A stretch of DNA of 64,000 nucleotides from Foliamicus sp963666765 (GTDB lineage Bacteria; Pseudomonadota; Gammaproteobacteria; Steroidobacterales; Foliamicaceae), in NCBI GenBank assembly GCA_963666765.1, contig OY762933.1, positions 1,054,001 to 1,118,000 on the forward strand, in the 5' to 3' direction. The translations under genes were made by a program, and so were the position numbers. The notes under the pieces were generated by a model that was given only the letters and a program-made list of their open reading frames with translations, was not told the origin of the DNA and searched no databases. Below are positions 28,784 to 36,339 of this stretch, in pieces (within the stretch, counting starts at the first letter, position 1; each line of letters opens with the position of its first letter).

Positions 28784-30304
28784 TTGAGCAGCGACAGGGT
28801 CTACGACTGGCTGGCCTACCACGCCCGCTACAACGGCGCTTCTCCGGCCTGCGTGGACCTCGGCACCGACCGGCGCTTCACCTACGCGCAATTCAACGAC
28901 CGCAGCACGCGGCTTGCTACCGGTCTGGCCGCGGAGCACGGCGTGGGCAAGGGCGACCGGGTGGCGATCATCGCCGCGAACAGCACCGACTTTTACGAAC
29001 TCATGTTTGCCTGCTGGAAGCTGGGCGCAATCTTCGTGCCGCTCAACTGGCGGCTGCACCCCGTGGAAATCGCCGCCCTGCTCGCGCACGGCGAGCCGAA
29101 GGTGCTGTTCTGCGACGAAGAATTTTTCCCGCTGGCGGAAGGATGGGAACAGGGGACGGTGCTCATCCGCCGTACCGGAAACGGTTCGGACTACGAGAAA
29201 CTGATTGCCGGCCACGGCCCGGAGACGGTCATGCCGGAACTCGCCGGCGATGATCTCAACTGTCTCCTGTACACCTCCGGGACCACCGGCAGGCCCAAGG
29301 GCGTGATGTACAACTACCGCATGACCCACAACACGGTGCTGTGCGCCGCATTGCACGCCGGCATGTCGCGGGATTCCGTAAGCCTGACTTACGCCCCGCT
29401 GTTTCATACCGCCGGTCTGAACGGGGCGGGCACGCCGCTGTTCCACTACGGGGGATGCCTGTATGTGATGCCGCGCTGGGACGCGGAGAAATGCCTGAAT
29501 TACCTGGTCGATGCCGAAATGGGGATTACGCATTGCATCGGCGTGCCCACGCATTACCTGATGATGAGCGAGCTGCCGGAATTCGAAAGCGCCAGGTTTC
29601 CGACGCTGGTTTGCCTGGGAGTGGGCAGCGCTCCCGTGTCCATGCAACTGCTTCGGACCTGGGAAGCCAAGGGCGTGGCCCTGGCTCAGTCCTACGGGCT
29701 GACCGAGTGTTTCAGCGTCACGCTGACGCCGCCCCACCGCGCCCGCGAGATGCTGGGTTCCGCAGGCCAGGCGATGATGCACGTGGAGCTGCAGGTCGGC
29801 GACGACCAGGGCAAGGAGCTGCCTTCCGGCGAGGTGGGCGAGATTCAGCTGCGGGGCCCGGGCGTAACGCCGGGATACTGGCGCGATCCGGAGCTCACCG
29901 CCGCGTCCCGGGTCAACGGCTGGTTCCGGACCGGCGACGGGGCCCGCATGGACGAGGACGGAACGCTTTTCATGGTGGACCGGATCAAGGACATGTTCAT
30001 TTCCGGCGGCGAGAACGTGTATCCGACCGAGATCGAGAACGTGATCGTGAAGATGCCGGCGGTCAGCATGGCGGGCGTGATCGGCGTGCCGGATCCCAAG
30101 TGGGGCGAAGTAGGGATGGCGCTGGTCCTGCCGCGCAAGGGCAGGCAGGTGACTGTCGAAGAAGTCCTTGAGCAATGCGGGGCCAACCTGGCGCGCTATA
30201 AGATTCCCAAACAGGTGAAGATCGTGAGCGAATTGCCGATCAGCCCGCAGGGCAAGCTCCAGAAAACGGAACTGCGCCGGCTCTATGCGGGCTCCGAGGG
30301 ATGA
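28784..30304 (+). CDS. AMP-dependent acyl-CoA synthetase
   Basis: 506 residues from TTG 28784, which has GAGGAG seven bases upstream; no in-frame ATG is near. The adenylate motif LLYTSGTTGRPKGVMYNY, the second core motif (GWFRTGDGARMDEDG), the hinge (VDRIKDMFISGGENVYPTEI) and the catalytic lysine in SPQGKLQKTEL are all present, so the enzyme should be active. The carboxylate substrate is unknown. It is coupled to the following MFS gene (ATGA) and divergent from the UbiD-like gene, which suggests activation of an acid handled by that set. Confidence 0.93.
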   Translation: MSSDRVYDWLAYHARYNGASPACVDLGTDRRFTYAQFNDRSTRLATGLAAEHGVGKGDRVAIIAANSTDFYELMFACWKLGAIFVPLNWRLHPVEIAALLAHGEPKVLFCDEEFFPLAEGWEQGTVLIRRTGNGSDYEKLIAGHGPETVMPELAGDDLNCLLYTSGTTGRPKGVMYNYRMTHNTVLCAALHAGMSRDSVSLTYAPLFHTAGLNGAGTPLFHYGGCLYVMPRWDAEKCLNYLVDAEMGITHCIGVPTHYLMMSELPEFESARFPTLVCLGVGSAPVSMQLLRTWEAKGVALAQSYGLTECFSVTLTPPHRAREMLGSAGQAMMHVELQVGDDQGKELPSGEVGEIQLRGPGVTPGYWRDPELTAASRVNGWFRTGDGARMDEDGTLFMVDRIKDMFISGGENVYPTEIENVIVKMPAVSMAGVIGVPDPKWGEVGMALVLPRKGRQVTVEEVLEQCGANLARYKIPKQVKIVSELPISPQGKLQKTELRRLYAGSEG

Positions 30305-31701
30305 ACAAGAGCGCGCTGCCCATGCAGGACAACCCGTTCCGCTACGCGGCTTTCCGGCGGCTGTTCGCGGCCCAGGTCATCGCGCTGGTCGGAACGGGCC
30401 TGAGCACCGTCGGCCTGCAACTGCTGGCCTACCGGTTGACCGGCGGCCAGGCGGCGCCGGTGCTGGCCACGGCCCTTTCGATCAAGATGATCGCTTACGT
30501 TTTCCTGGCGCCGATCTGCGGCGGGCTGGCGCATCGCACATCGCGCAAGTCCATCCTGGTGACGAGCGACGTCATACGGGCGGGCCTCGTATTGCTGCTG
30601 CCTTTCGTCACCACCGAATGGCAGATCTACCTGCTCATCTTCGCCGTGCAGGCGCTGTCGGCGGCGTTCAAGCCGGTGTTCCAGGCCATCACTCCGACCG
30701 TTCTGCCCGACAACGCCACCTACACCCGGGCGCTTTCCTGGACCCGCCTGGCCTACGATCTGGAAACGGTCGGCAGCATGATGCTGGCGATTACGCTGAT
30801 GGCCGCCGGCGGCGGTTTCGAGCTGCTGTTCGAGCTGAACTCCGCCGCCTTCCTGATCTCGGCGCTGCTCATCATCGTCACGCGGCTGCCGAAGACCGCT
30901 CCGGTGGAGCGCACCGGAAAAGTGCTGGACGACGTGACCTTCGGCTTGCGTTCGTACATGGCCACGCCCAGGCTGCGGGCGCTGCTGGTACTCTATTTTG
31001 GCGCCGCCATGGTCAGCGGCGCGGTGCTGGTGAACAACGTCGACTACGTGCGCACCGAACTGGGCGGGGCGGAATTCCTGGTGGCTGTAACCATGCTGGC
31101 GTACGGCGCCGGATCCATGGCCGCCGCCCTGACCACCCCGTTGATCCTGCGCCGCATCAGGAGCCGACAGCTGATCTCCCGCGGCGCGATGCTGGCCGGG
31201 TTCGCCGCCCTGTTCATGATCCTTTCCCCGGGCCTGGTTCCGGTACTTGTCATGTGGGCGACCATGGGCGCGGGCGGCTCCTGGGTCTATACGCCCTCAG
31301 GCAGGGTTATCAATCGATCCTCCAGCCCGGCCGACCTGCCCGCGTACTTCTCGGCCCACTTCTCGCTGTCGCATTGCGCCTGGCTGGTCGGCTACCCGCT
31401 GGCCGGATGGCTGGGAGTGACGCTGGGGCTCTCCACGGCCGGCCTGGTCCTGGGACTGATCTGCATCGCGCTGGCGGTGGCGGGCGCCCGGCTGTGGCCG
31501 CGCAAGGACCATGAGGAAGTCCTGCACGACCATGAGGCGGTAGAACACGCGCACCAGCACTTCCACGACCGCCATCATCGCCACGCTCACGAAGGCGGCG
31601 AAGGAGAGGAACCGCACAGCCATCCGCACCGCCACGATCCCAGGCGGCACTCGCACGACTACGTGATCGACCTGCATCACCCGCGCTGGCCCACGGGCTA
31701 G
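30301..31701 (+). CDS. MFS transporter with histidine-rich cytoplasmic tail
   Basis: 466 residues and about 12 membrane helices, beginning MNKSALPMQDNPFRYAAFRR and including the loop motif GGLAHRTSRKSIL between helices 2 and 3. The last 60 residues are unusual: rich in His and acidic residues (HAHQHFHDRHHRHAHEGGEG, then PHSHPHRHDPRRHSHD). Such tails bind Ni, Co or Zn, and similar ones occur on NreB-type metal exporters, so metal efflux is possible. The overlap with the CoA-ligase gene instead suggests a link to substrate transport. Sequence cannot decide between them. Confidence 0.8.
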   Translation: MNKSALPMQDNPFRYAAFRRLFAAQVIALVGTGLSTVGLQLLAYRLTGGQAAPVLATALSIKMIAYVFLAPICGGLAHRTSRKSILVTSDVIRAGLVLLLPFVTTEWQIYLLIFAVQALSAAFKPVFQAITPTVLPDNATYTRALSWTRLAYDLETVGSMMLAITLMAAGGGFELLFELNSAAFLISALLIIVTRLPKTAPVERTGKVLDDVTFGLRSYMATPRLRALLVLYFGAAMVSGAVLVNNVDYVRTELGGAEFLVAVTMLAYGAGSMAAALTTPLILRRIRSRQLISRGAMLAGFAALFMILSPGLVPVLVMWATMGAGGSWVYTPSGRVINRSSSPADLPAYFSAHFSLSHCAWLVGYPLAGWLGVTLGLSTAGLVLGLICIALAVAGARLWPRKDHEEVLHDHEAVEHAHQHFHDRHHRHAHEGGEGEEPHSHPHRHDPRRHSHDYVIDLHHPRWPTG

Positions 31702-31730
31702 GCGAGATCCGGAAGTGTCCGGACGGGCCG

Positions 31731-32708
31731 CTAGTTCCCGTTGAGGCGGGCGATGGCCTTGCGGTAGCCGTCTTCGAGTTCGGCGATGAGGTCGGCGGTG
31801 GTGAGGACAGTGTCGACCGAGCCTACGCCTTGCCCTGCCGACCAGATGTCGCGCCATGCCCTGGAGCGCTTCTCCTCGTTGTCGAACTGGATGTCGGGAT
31901 TAGCCTTGTTCAACTCTGTCGGATCGACCCCGGCATTCACGACGCTTGCCTTGAGGTAATTGGCCGGCACACCGGTGAAGTACGGCGTGAGCACCAGGTC
32001 GTCCACGCCGCTGTCCACCAGCATCTGCCGGTAGCCGTCCGACGCCAGACTCTCGCGCACGGCGATGAAGCGTGTCCCCACGTAGGCGAAGTCCGCGCCC
32101 ATGGCGATGGCGGCAGCGATGTCGGCGCCCGAGGAGATGCCGCCCGCGAGCACGATGGGGCCGTCGAAAAACTTGCGGACCTCGGCGACGAAGGCGAAGG
32201 GTGTGATCATGCCGGTGTGCCCGCCGGCGCCGGACGCCACCAGGATCAGGCCGTCGGCGCCCGCATCGGCGGCCTTGTGCGCGTAGAACAGACTGTTGAC
32301 GTCGCTGTACAGCAGGCCGCCGTAGGAGTGCACCTGCTCGCGCACCAGCTTGGGGCTGCCCAGCGAACTGATGACCATGGGCGCCTGGTATTTCACCGTG
32401 AGGTCGAGGTCTTCGGCCAGCCGCTTGTTGCTGCGGTGCACGATCAGGTTCACCGCCCAGGGAGCGATCCTTCCGGGGTTTGCCCGCTCTTCTTCGGCCA
32501 GCGTCGCCGAAATCTGCTTCAGCCAGTCCTCGAGGGTTTCGAGAGGACGGGCGTTTAGGGACGGGAAGGCGCCGATGAGGCCGCCCCTGCAGGCCTCGAT
32601 AACGAGTTCGGGACCCGAGACCAGGAACATGGGCGCGGCGAACGCGGGCAGGCGCAGCCGTGACTTGAGTTGCGCCAGGCCGGCGCTTTTTTCCGCCCCC
32701 GGGCTCAA
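31731..32708 (-). CDS. nitronate-monooxygenase-like flavoenzyme
   Basis: 325 residues from TTG 32708. FMN-dependent TIM barrel of the 2-nitropropane dioxygenase family: AAPMFLVSGPELVIEACRGG at the N-terminus, then GADGLILVASGAGGHTG with the catalytic-type histidine, and the phosphate-binding LAGGISSGADIAAAIAMGAD followed by YVGTRFIAVRES. Many members oxidise nitronates; others reduce enoyl-ACP (FabK-like), and the exact substrate is uncertain. An SDR gene lies 31 bases upstream on the same strand, probably in the same transcript. Confidence 0.88.
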   Translation of the reverse strand: MSPGAEKSAGLAQLKSRLRLPAFAAPMFLVSGPELVIEACRGGLIGAFPSLNARPLETLEDWLKQISATLAEEERANPGRIAPWAVNLIVHRSNKRLAEDLDLTVKYQAPMVISSLGSPKLVREQVHSYGGLLYSDVNSLFYAHKAADAGADGLILVASGAGGHTGMITPFAFVAEVRKFFDGPIVLAGGISSGADIAAAIAMGADFAYVGTRFIAVRESLASDGYRQMLVDSGVDDLVLTPYFTGVPANYLKASVVNAGVDPTELNKANPDIQFDNEEKRSRAWRDIWSAGQGVGSVDTVLTTADLIAELEDGYRKAIARLNGN

Positions 32709-32739
32709 CGCGATCAGCTTCGTGCCGGGAGCGAGGGCG

Positions 32740-33534
32740 TCATTCCTTGTCGCCGGTCGCCAGCGTGGGCAACTGCCCCAGGTGCACGCCGCTGTCGGCG
32801 ATCAGCGTCTCCCCGGTCACAAGCGGCGCGTCTTCGAGGAACCAGACGATGACCTCGGCGACATCCTGCGGCTCGGCGACCTGCTTCAGCGGCAGCCCCT
32901 CGCGCGCCATTTCCAGCATGGCCTCATACGCCTCATCGCCCATTCCGCCCTTCAGCCAGCGGGTCTGGATCAGGCCGGGCGCGACGCTGTTGATGCGGAT
33001 TTCAGGCCCCAGCACATGCGCCAGCGACTTGGTCATCAGGTTCAGCGCGGCCTTGGATGCGGCGTACGGAATCGACGAGGCGATGCCCGTAATGCCGCCG
33101 ATCGACGAGTTGTTGACCACGGCGCCGCTGCCGAGGGCACGCATGTGCGGCTCCACGGCGCGGATCATCTGGTAGGCGCCCACCACGTTGACCGCGTAGA
33201 TATCGAGGAAGTCCTGCTTTTCGATGCCGTGGAGATTGGCGAAGGGGTTGAACTTGGTGCGGCCGGCGTTGTTCACCAGGTAGTCGATCCGCCCCCAGGC
33301 ATCCATGGCGGCGGCGGCCATTGCCTTGCAGTCGGCGTCTTCGGAAACGTCCGCCTGCACCACCCTCGTTTCGGCGCCTGCCGCTTCGCAGCGAGCGGCG
33401 GTCTCATGCGCTTCCTTTTCGCTGCGGGTGTAATTCACCACGACATTGCAGCCGCGGACTGCCAGCAACTCGGCCGTCGCAGCGCCAACACCGGTGGCCG
33501 AGCCGGTCACGATGGCGGTCTTCCTTTCGTTCAT
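32740..33534 (-). CDS. short-chain dehydrogenase/reductase
   Basis: 264 residues from ATG 33534. Classical SDR: cofactor motif TGSATGVGAATAELLA (TGxxxGxG), DVSED after the fourth strand, NNAG in DYLVNNAGRT, catalytic Ser in NNSSIGGITG and YxxxK in PYAASKAALNL, and INSVAPGLIQT. The segment after the second strand (NYTRSEKEA) favours NADP(H). The substrate is unknown. It is transcribed ahead of the nitronate-monooxygenase-like gene. Confidence 0.92.
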   Translation of the reverse strand: MNERKTAIVTGSATGVGAATAELLAVRGCNVVVNYTRSEKEAHETAARCEAAGAETRVVQADVSEDADCKAMAAAAMDAWGRIDYLVNNAGRTKFNPFANLHGIEKQDFLDIYAVNVVGAYQMIRAVEPHMRALGSGAVVNNSSIGGITGIASSIPYAASKAALNLMTKSLAHVLGPEIRINSVAPGLIQTRWLKGGMGDEAYEAMLEMAREGLPLKQVAEPQDVAEVIVWFLEDAPLVTGETLIADSGVHLGQLPTLATGDKE

Positions 33535-33609
33535 GGCGCGCAATTCTAGCCGGTACGCGGAGTCTGCGGTAAAGTTGACGCCCGCTTATCAACCGCAGGA
33601 GACATCGTC

Positions 33610-34092
33610 ATGGCCGCACCAGGTGGAAGAGAAATGCCGGCATGGGTGACGCGCCCCATATCCGACATGCCCGTGCTCGGCCCCGCAGAATCGCTGAGCG
33701 GAATCCAGAAGGAACTGCAGGAACTGCTGGACCGATACGCAAAGGGCGTCGAGTCGGCGGAGCTTTCCGAAGTCGAGGCCTGCATGCGCACGGACGAAGC
33801 GTTCCTGAGCGTCGAATCCAGCTATCCCAATTACGGCTGGGCGGACTATGACCAGAATCACCTCAGCCTCGAACTGGGCATGCTCAAGGACATGGAATAC
33901 AAGGCGCAGCTCGTGCACGCCTTCGGAAACGGCGATCTGTCCTACGGCGTGTTCGTTTTCCGCGCCTCTGCCGTCAGGGACGGGCAAAGGCGCACCAAGG
34001 AAGGCATGGGCACCCTGGTGGCCGAAAAAATAAATGGCGACTGGCGCATTCGCCACTGGACGACCTGCGCCCGACGCCCGCCAACCACCTAG
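33610..34092 (+). CDS. NTF2-like protein (DUF4440/SnoaL type)
   Basis: 160 residues with an AGGAGA site before ATG 33610. After a Pro-rich start (residues 1-30), a cone-shaped NTF2-like fold is suggested by LSGIQKELQELLDRYAKGVE, an aromatic middle (YPNYGWADYDQNHL), and the final beta-strands EGMGTLVAEKINGDWRIRHW. Function is unknown; family members bind small molecules or act as isomerases. The stop TAG (34090-34092) is part of the left end of a 166-bp palindromic repeat. Confidence 0.7.
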   Translation: MAAPGGREMPAWVTRPISDMPVLGPAESLSGIQKELQELLDRYAKGVESAELSEVEACMRTDEAFLSVESSYPNYGWADYDQNHLSLELGMLKDMEYKAQLVHAFGNGDLSYGVFVFRASAVRDGQRRTKEGMGTLVAEKINGDWRIRHWTTCARRPPTT

Positions 34093-34254
34093 CAGCCCGT
34101 GGCAAGATCCCGCGTCGCGCCGAGACCGGCGAGACGCCCGCCTGGCAAGGCGCGAGGAGCGCGCATATCGGGCATATGCAAGCGACGAGCAACGCAGTCC
34201 AGGCGGGATGGATCGCCGGTCGAACGCAGTGGGAGTCTTGCCACGGGCTGCTAG
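34089..34254. repeat. 166-bp palindromic repeat, copy 1
   Basis: Bounded by perfect 19-bp inverted ends, CTAGCAGCCCGTGGCAAGA and its complement. Inside, GACCGGCGA pairs with TCGCCGGTC, CCCGCCTGG with CCAGGCGGG, and at the tip GCATAT with ATATGC, so the element can form one long hairpin. It exactly fills the space between two convergent genes, both of whose TAG stops lie in the inverted ends. A second copy in the opposite orientation is at 44863-45028. No protein is encoded. Confidence 0.88.
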
Positions 34255-34829
34255 TTCTTCGCGGCCGCCTTGCCGCCGGGCCAGCGGCGCACCAGGTCCG
34301 TTTCCAGGCCGAACAGGTCCATCAGCCTGCCGACGGTGTGGTTGACGATGTCTTCCACCGTGTCCGGCTTGGCGTAGAAACCCGGCACCGGCGGCGCGAC
34401 GATCGCGCCCATCAGCGCCGCTTCGTGCATCAGGCGCAGATGGCCGGCGTGCAGCGGCGTCTCGCGTGGCGCCAGGACCAGCCTGCGGCCTTCCTTCAGG
34501 GTCACGTCCGCGGCGCGCGCCAGCAGGTTGGCCGCGTAGGAATTCACGATTGCGCCCAGCGTCTTCATGGAACAGGGCGCCACGATCATGCCGCCGGTCC
34601 GGAAGGAACCGCTGGCAATCGTGGCCGCCACGTCGCTGTCGGGATGCACGACATCCGCCAGCGCCTCCACGTCGCGCACCTTCCAGTCCGTTTCCAGCGC
34701 GATATTGACCTTGCCGCCATTGCTGACGACGAGGTGCGTCTCCACGTCGTCGGCCTCGCGCAGGGCTTGCAGCAGCCGGATGCCGTAGATGACGCCGCTG
34801 GCGCCGGAAATTCCAATGATGAGCCGCAT
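34251..34829 (-). CDS. ubiX: flavin prenyltransferase
   Basis: Makes prenyl-FMN, the cofactor of UbiD-type decarboxylases, from FMN and dimethylallyl phosphate. 192 residues: N-terminal phosphate-binding MRLIIGISGASGVIYGIRLL, then VAATIASGSFRTGGMIVAPC, CSMKTLGAIVNSYAANLLAR, and RRLVLAPRETPLHAGHLRL, all standard for the family. It presumably serves the UbiD-like enzyme encoded at 27188-28684 and any biosynthetic UbiD elsewhere. The stop codon TAG (34251-34253 on the plus strand) is inside the right end of the 166-bp repeat. Confidence 0.96.
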   Translation of the reverse strand: MRLIIGISGASGVIYGIRLLQALREADDVETHLVVSNGGKVNIALETDWKVRDVEALADVVHPDSDVAATIASGSFRTGGMIVAPCSMKTLGAIVNSYAANLLARAADVTLKEGRRLVLAPRETPLHAGHLRLMHEAALMGAIVAPPVPGFYAKPDTVEDIVNHTVGRLMDLFGLETDLVRRWPGGKAAAKN

Positions 34830-34922
34830 AAGTTCCTGGTCCGCATTTTATGGCAGCCACGAAACTTCCAATCCCGGAGAATCCCGGCTGCGCCTGTTTC
34901 GGGATTGCAAATGGTTGGTGCG

Positions 34923-35528
34923 TCACCTTCGCAAGCCCACGAATTCCAATAAAGGTTCCAGTTGACCCCTGTCGGCGCATTGCAGCGCCCTGATATAGGA
35001 ATCTCGACGCTCATTGTCCGTTTGCAGGTCGAACCCGCCTGTCCAATCAATGGCGGGGCGCTCGAAATGGCGCTCCAGGAAAATGTCGGCGGCAATGCGA
35101 GCGTGACGACCGTTGCCATTGGGGAACAAATGGATTTGAACCATTCGGTGATGGAAACGAGCTGCCGCCTCCAGGGGAGAATAAACTCCGCCTTCGGCCC
35201 AGAGTCGCGCGTCATCCAGCAGGATGTGGAGCTTGGAAGCGATATCAAATGGAGCACAACCGATATTCGTTTCGTGCGTGCGAAGAGTCCCCGCCCACTT
35301 CCATACATCTCCGAATAGCTGCCTGTGAAGTGTCCGCAGAAAGTCCTCACTCAGAACATCTCTCCCGCGAATCCTTTCCAGCCAAAGCAAGCCCTGCGCG
35401 ATATTGGCCTGTTCCAGTTCGTCCAGCTCGCCCCGTGTAGTTATGTGCCCAAACTTCAGGCCAGTCAATTCATCCGGGCCAAGTGGCGTTGCGCCCGGGG
35501 GATAGGCAAATGTCACACCTTGTCCCAT
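34923..35528 (-). CDS. Fic-domain protein, 'mobile mystery protein B' type
   Basis: 201 residues. The N-terminus (MGQGVTFAYPPGATPLGPDE, then LKFGHITTRGELDELEQANI) is characteristic of this family, and the Fic motif is HLFPNGNGRHAR (about 35098-35133). The usual Asp/Glu of the motif (HxFxDGNGR), which holds Mg2+ during AMP transfer, is Asn here, so chemistry may differ from classical AMPylation. It overlaps the upstream HTH gene by 16 bases, forming a toxin-antitoxin-like pair found on mobile elements. Confidence 0.85.
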   Translation of the reverse strand: MGQGVTFAYPPGATPLGPDELTGLKFGHITTRGELDELEQANIAQGLLWLERIRGRDVLSEDFLRTLHRQLFGDVWKWAGTLRTHETNIGCAPFDIASKLHILLDDARLWAEGGVYSPLEAAARFHHRMVQIHLFPNGNGRHARIAADIFLERHFERPAIDWTGGFDLQTDNERRDSYIRALQCADRGQLEPLLEFVGLRR

Positions 35529-35992
35529 AGGCCAGGCGGCAGGTCTCGGGCGAGATTCCGGGCCAATCTCTCGATCTCCTTCGAAACCTGATTGTCCGGT
35601 AACGATTGTTCTTCCAGCGCCATATGAGAACTGGCGCGGCGAACAATACTTTCGGCCCTGGCCCGAGCCTGGGCAAGTACATGATCTCCAACGTCACCCT
35701 CATCCGGCACAATCGCGTAAACGAAGCGCCCTCCCAGGGAAGCGGCGAGCTTTTCCATTTGCCTGATTGTGATTCCACCTTCACGCTCTTTGCGCTCTGC
35801 CTGATAGATTGCAGCTCTCGATACTTGCGCCCGCCGCGCAAGCTGCGACGCGGACATGCCGAGCGCCTTGCGCATCGTTGCGAGCCATCCTTCACGCGGC
35901 GTGTTCAGTCCTTCGACGTGTTTACTCGCACTATCTATGATCCGAGCATATTGCCTTCTGGCAGTTTGCCTAACACTCATAGGTGTATCCAT
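35513..35992 (-). CDS. HTH protein, 'mobile mystery protein A' type
   Basis: 159 residues from ATG 35992, or 155 from ATG 35980 (MSVRQTARRQYARIIDSAS). The central helix-turn-helix of XRE type is GMSASQLARRAQVSRAAIYQ followed by ITIRQMEKLAASLGGRFVYA. The C-terminal part is helical and likely contacts the Fic protein encoded downstream. It probably represses its own operon: a perfect dyad lies between the -35 and -10 elements of the promoter just upstream (36010-36038). The pair is a likely horizontally acquired toxin-antitoxin-like module. Confidence 0.85.
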   Translation of the reverse strand: MDTPMSVRQTARRQYARIIDSASKHVEGLNTPREGWLATMRKALGMSASQLARRAQVSRAAIYQAERKEREGGITIRQMEKLAASLGGRFVYAIVPDEGDVGDHVLAQARARAESIVRRASSHMALEEQSLPDNQVSKEIERLARNLARDLPPGLWDKV

Positions 35993-36339
35993 TTATTGTC
36001 GTCAACAGAATAATAGTATATCAATCAATATACTTAAATTCTAATAAACGATATATATGAATTTACATCTATAGGATAAGTATACATTTATCAGATAGTT
36101 GAAAAATGGGGATCTGATCAATGCCGAGACCGTGTGCGCCGAGGAGATTGTGCTGTCGGCGCCGGACGGTCGGAGGCTCAGGTAGTGAAGGGAATATGCG
36201 AGTTGCCAGTATCCCTATCAGTTTGAGTTATAGTTTTATTGGTGAGCGGGGTTATCTGCGGACTCAAGGGATGTCCGATTGGTGCAAAGCGGTTCCCCTT
36301 CAGGGCCGCACGCCCCGAGTGACGACGGAGAGGGATGCG
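35993..36339. other. AT-rich gap between the HTH-Fic operon and the CsgG-like gene
   Basis: The first 110 bases are very AT-rich and hold the operon promoter and operator; a second imperfect dyad, GATAA-N8-TTATC, lies at about 36075-36092. From about 36120 the base composition returns to normal. The frame of the CsgG-like gene is open back to 36121, but this part encodes no signal peptide or domain and is treated as 5' untranslated or junction sequence. Confidence 0.45.
36010..36038 (-). promoter_or_regulatory. promoter with embedded operator for the HTH-Fic operon
   Basis: On the minus strand TTTAAG (36033-36038) and TATTAT (36010-36015) are separated by 17 bases. The dyad GTATATTGATTGATATAC (36016-36033; 6-bp arms, 6-bp spacer) fills the spacer, the right place for a repressor such as the HTH protein to block RNA polymerase. 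The surrounding sequence is far more AT-rich than the rest of the window. Confidence 0.6.

Noticed and set aside
34176..34952. Plus-strand frame through the 166-bp repeat and opposite ubiX
   Set aside because: Antisense to ubiX; the part inside the repeat is palindromic DNA.
36121..36339. N-terminal extension of the CsgG-like protein
   Set aside because: The frame is open but places a signal peptide 73 residues inside the protein; ATG 36340 starts the signal peptide directly.
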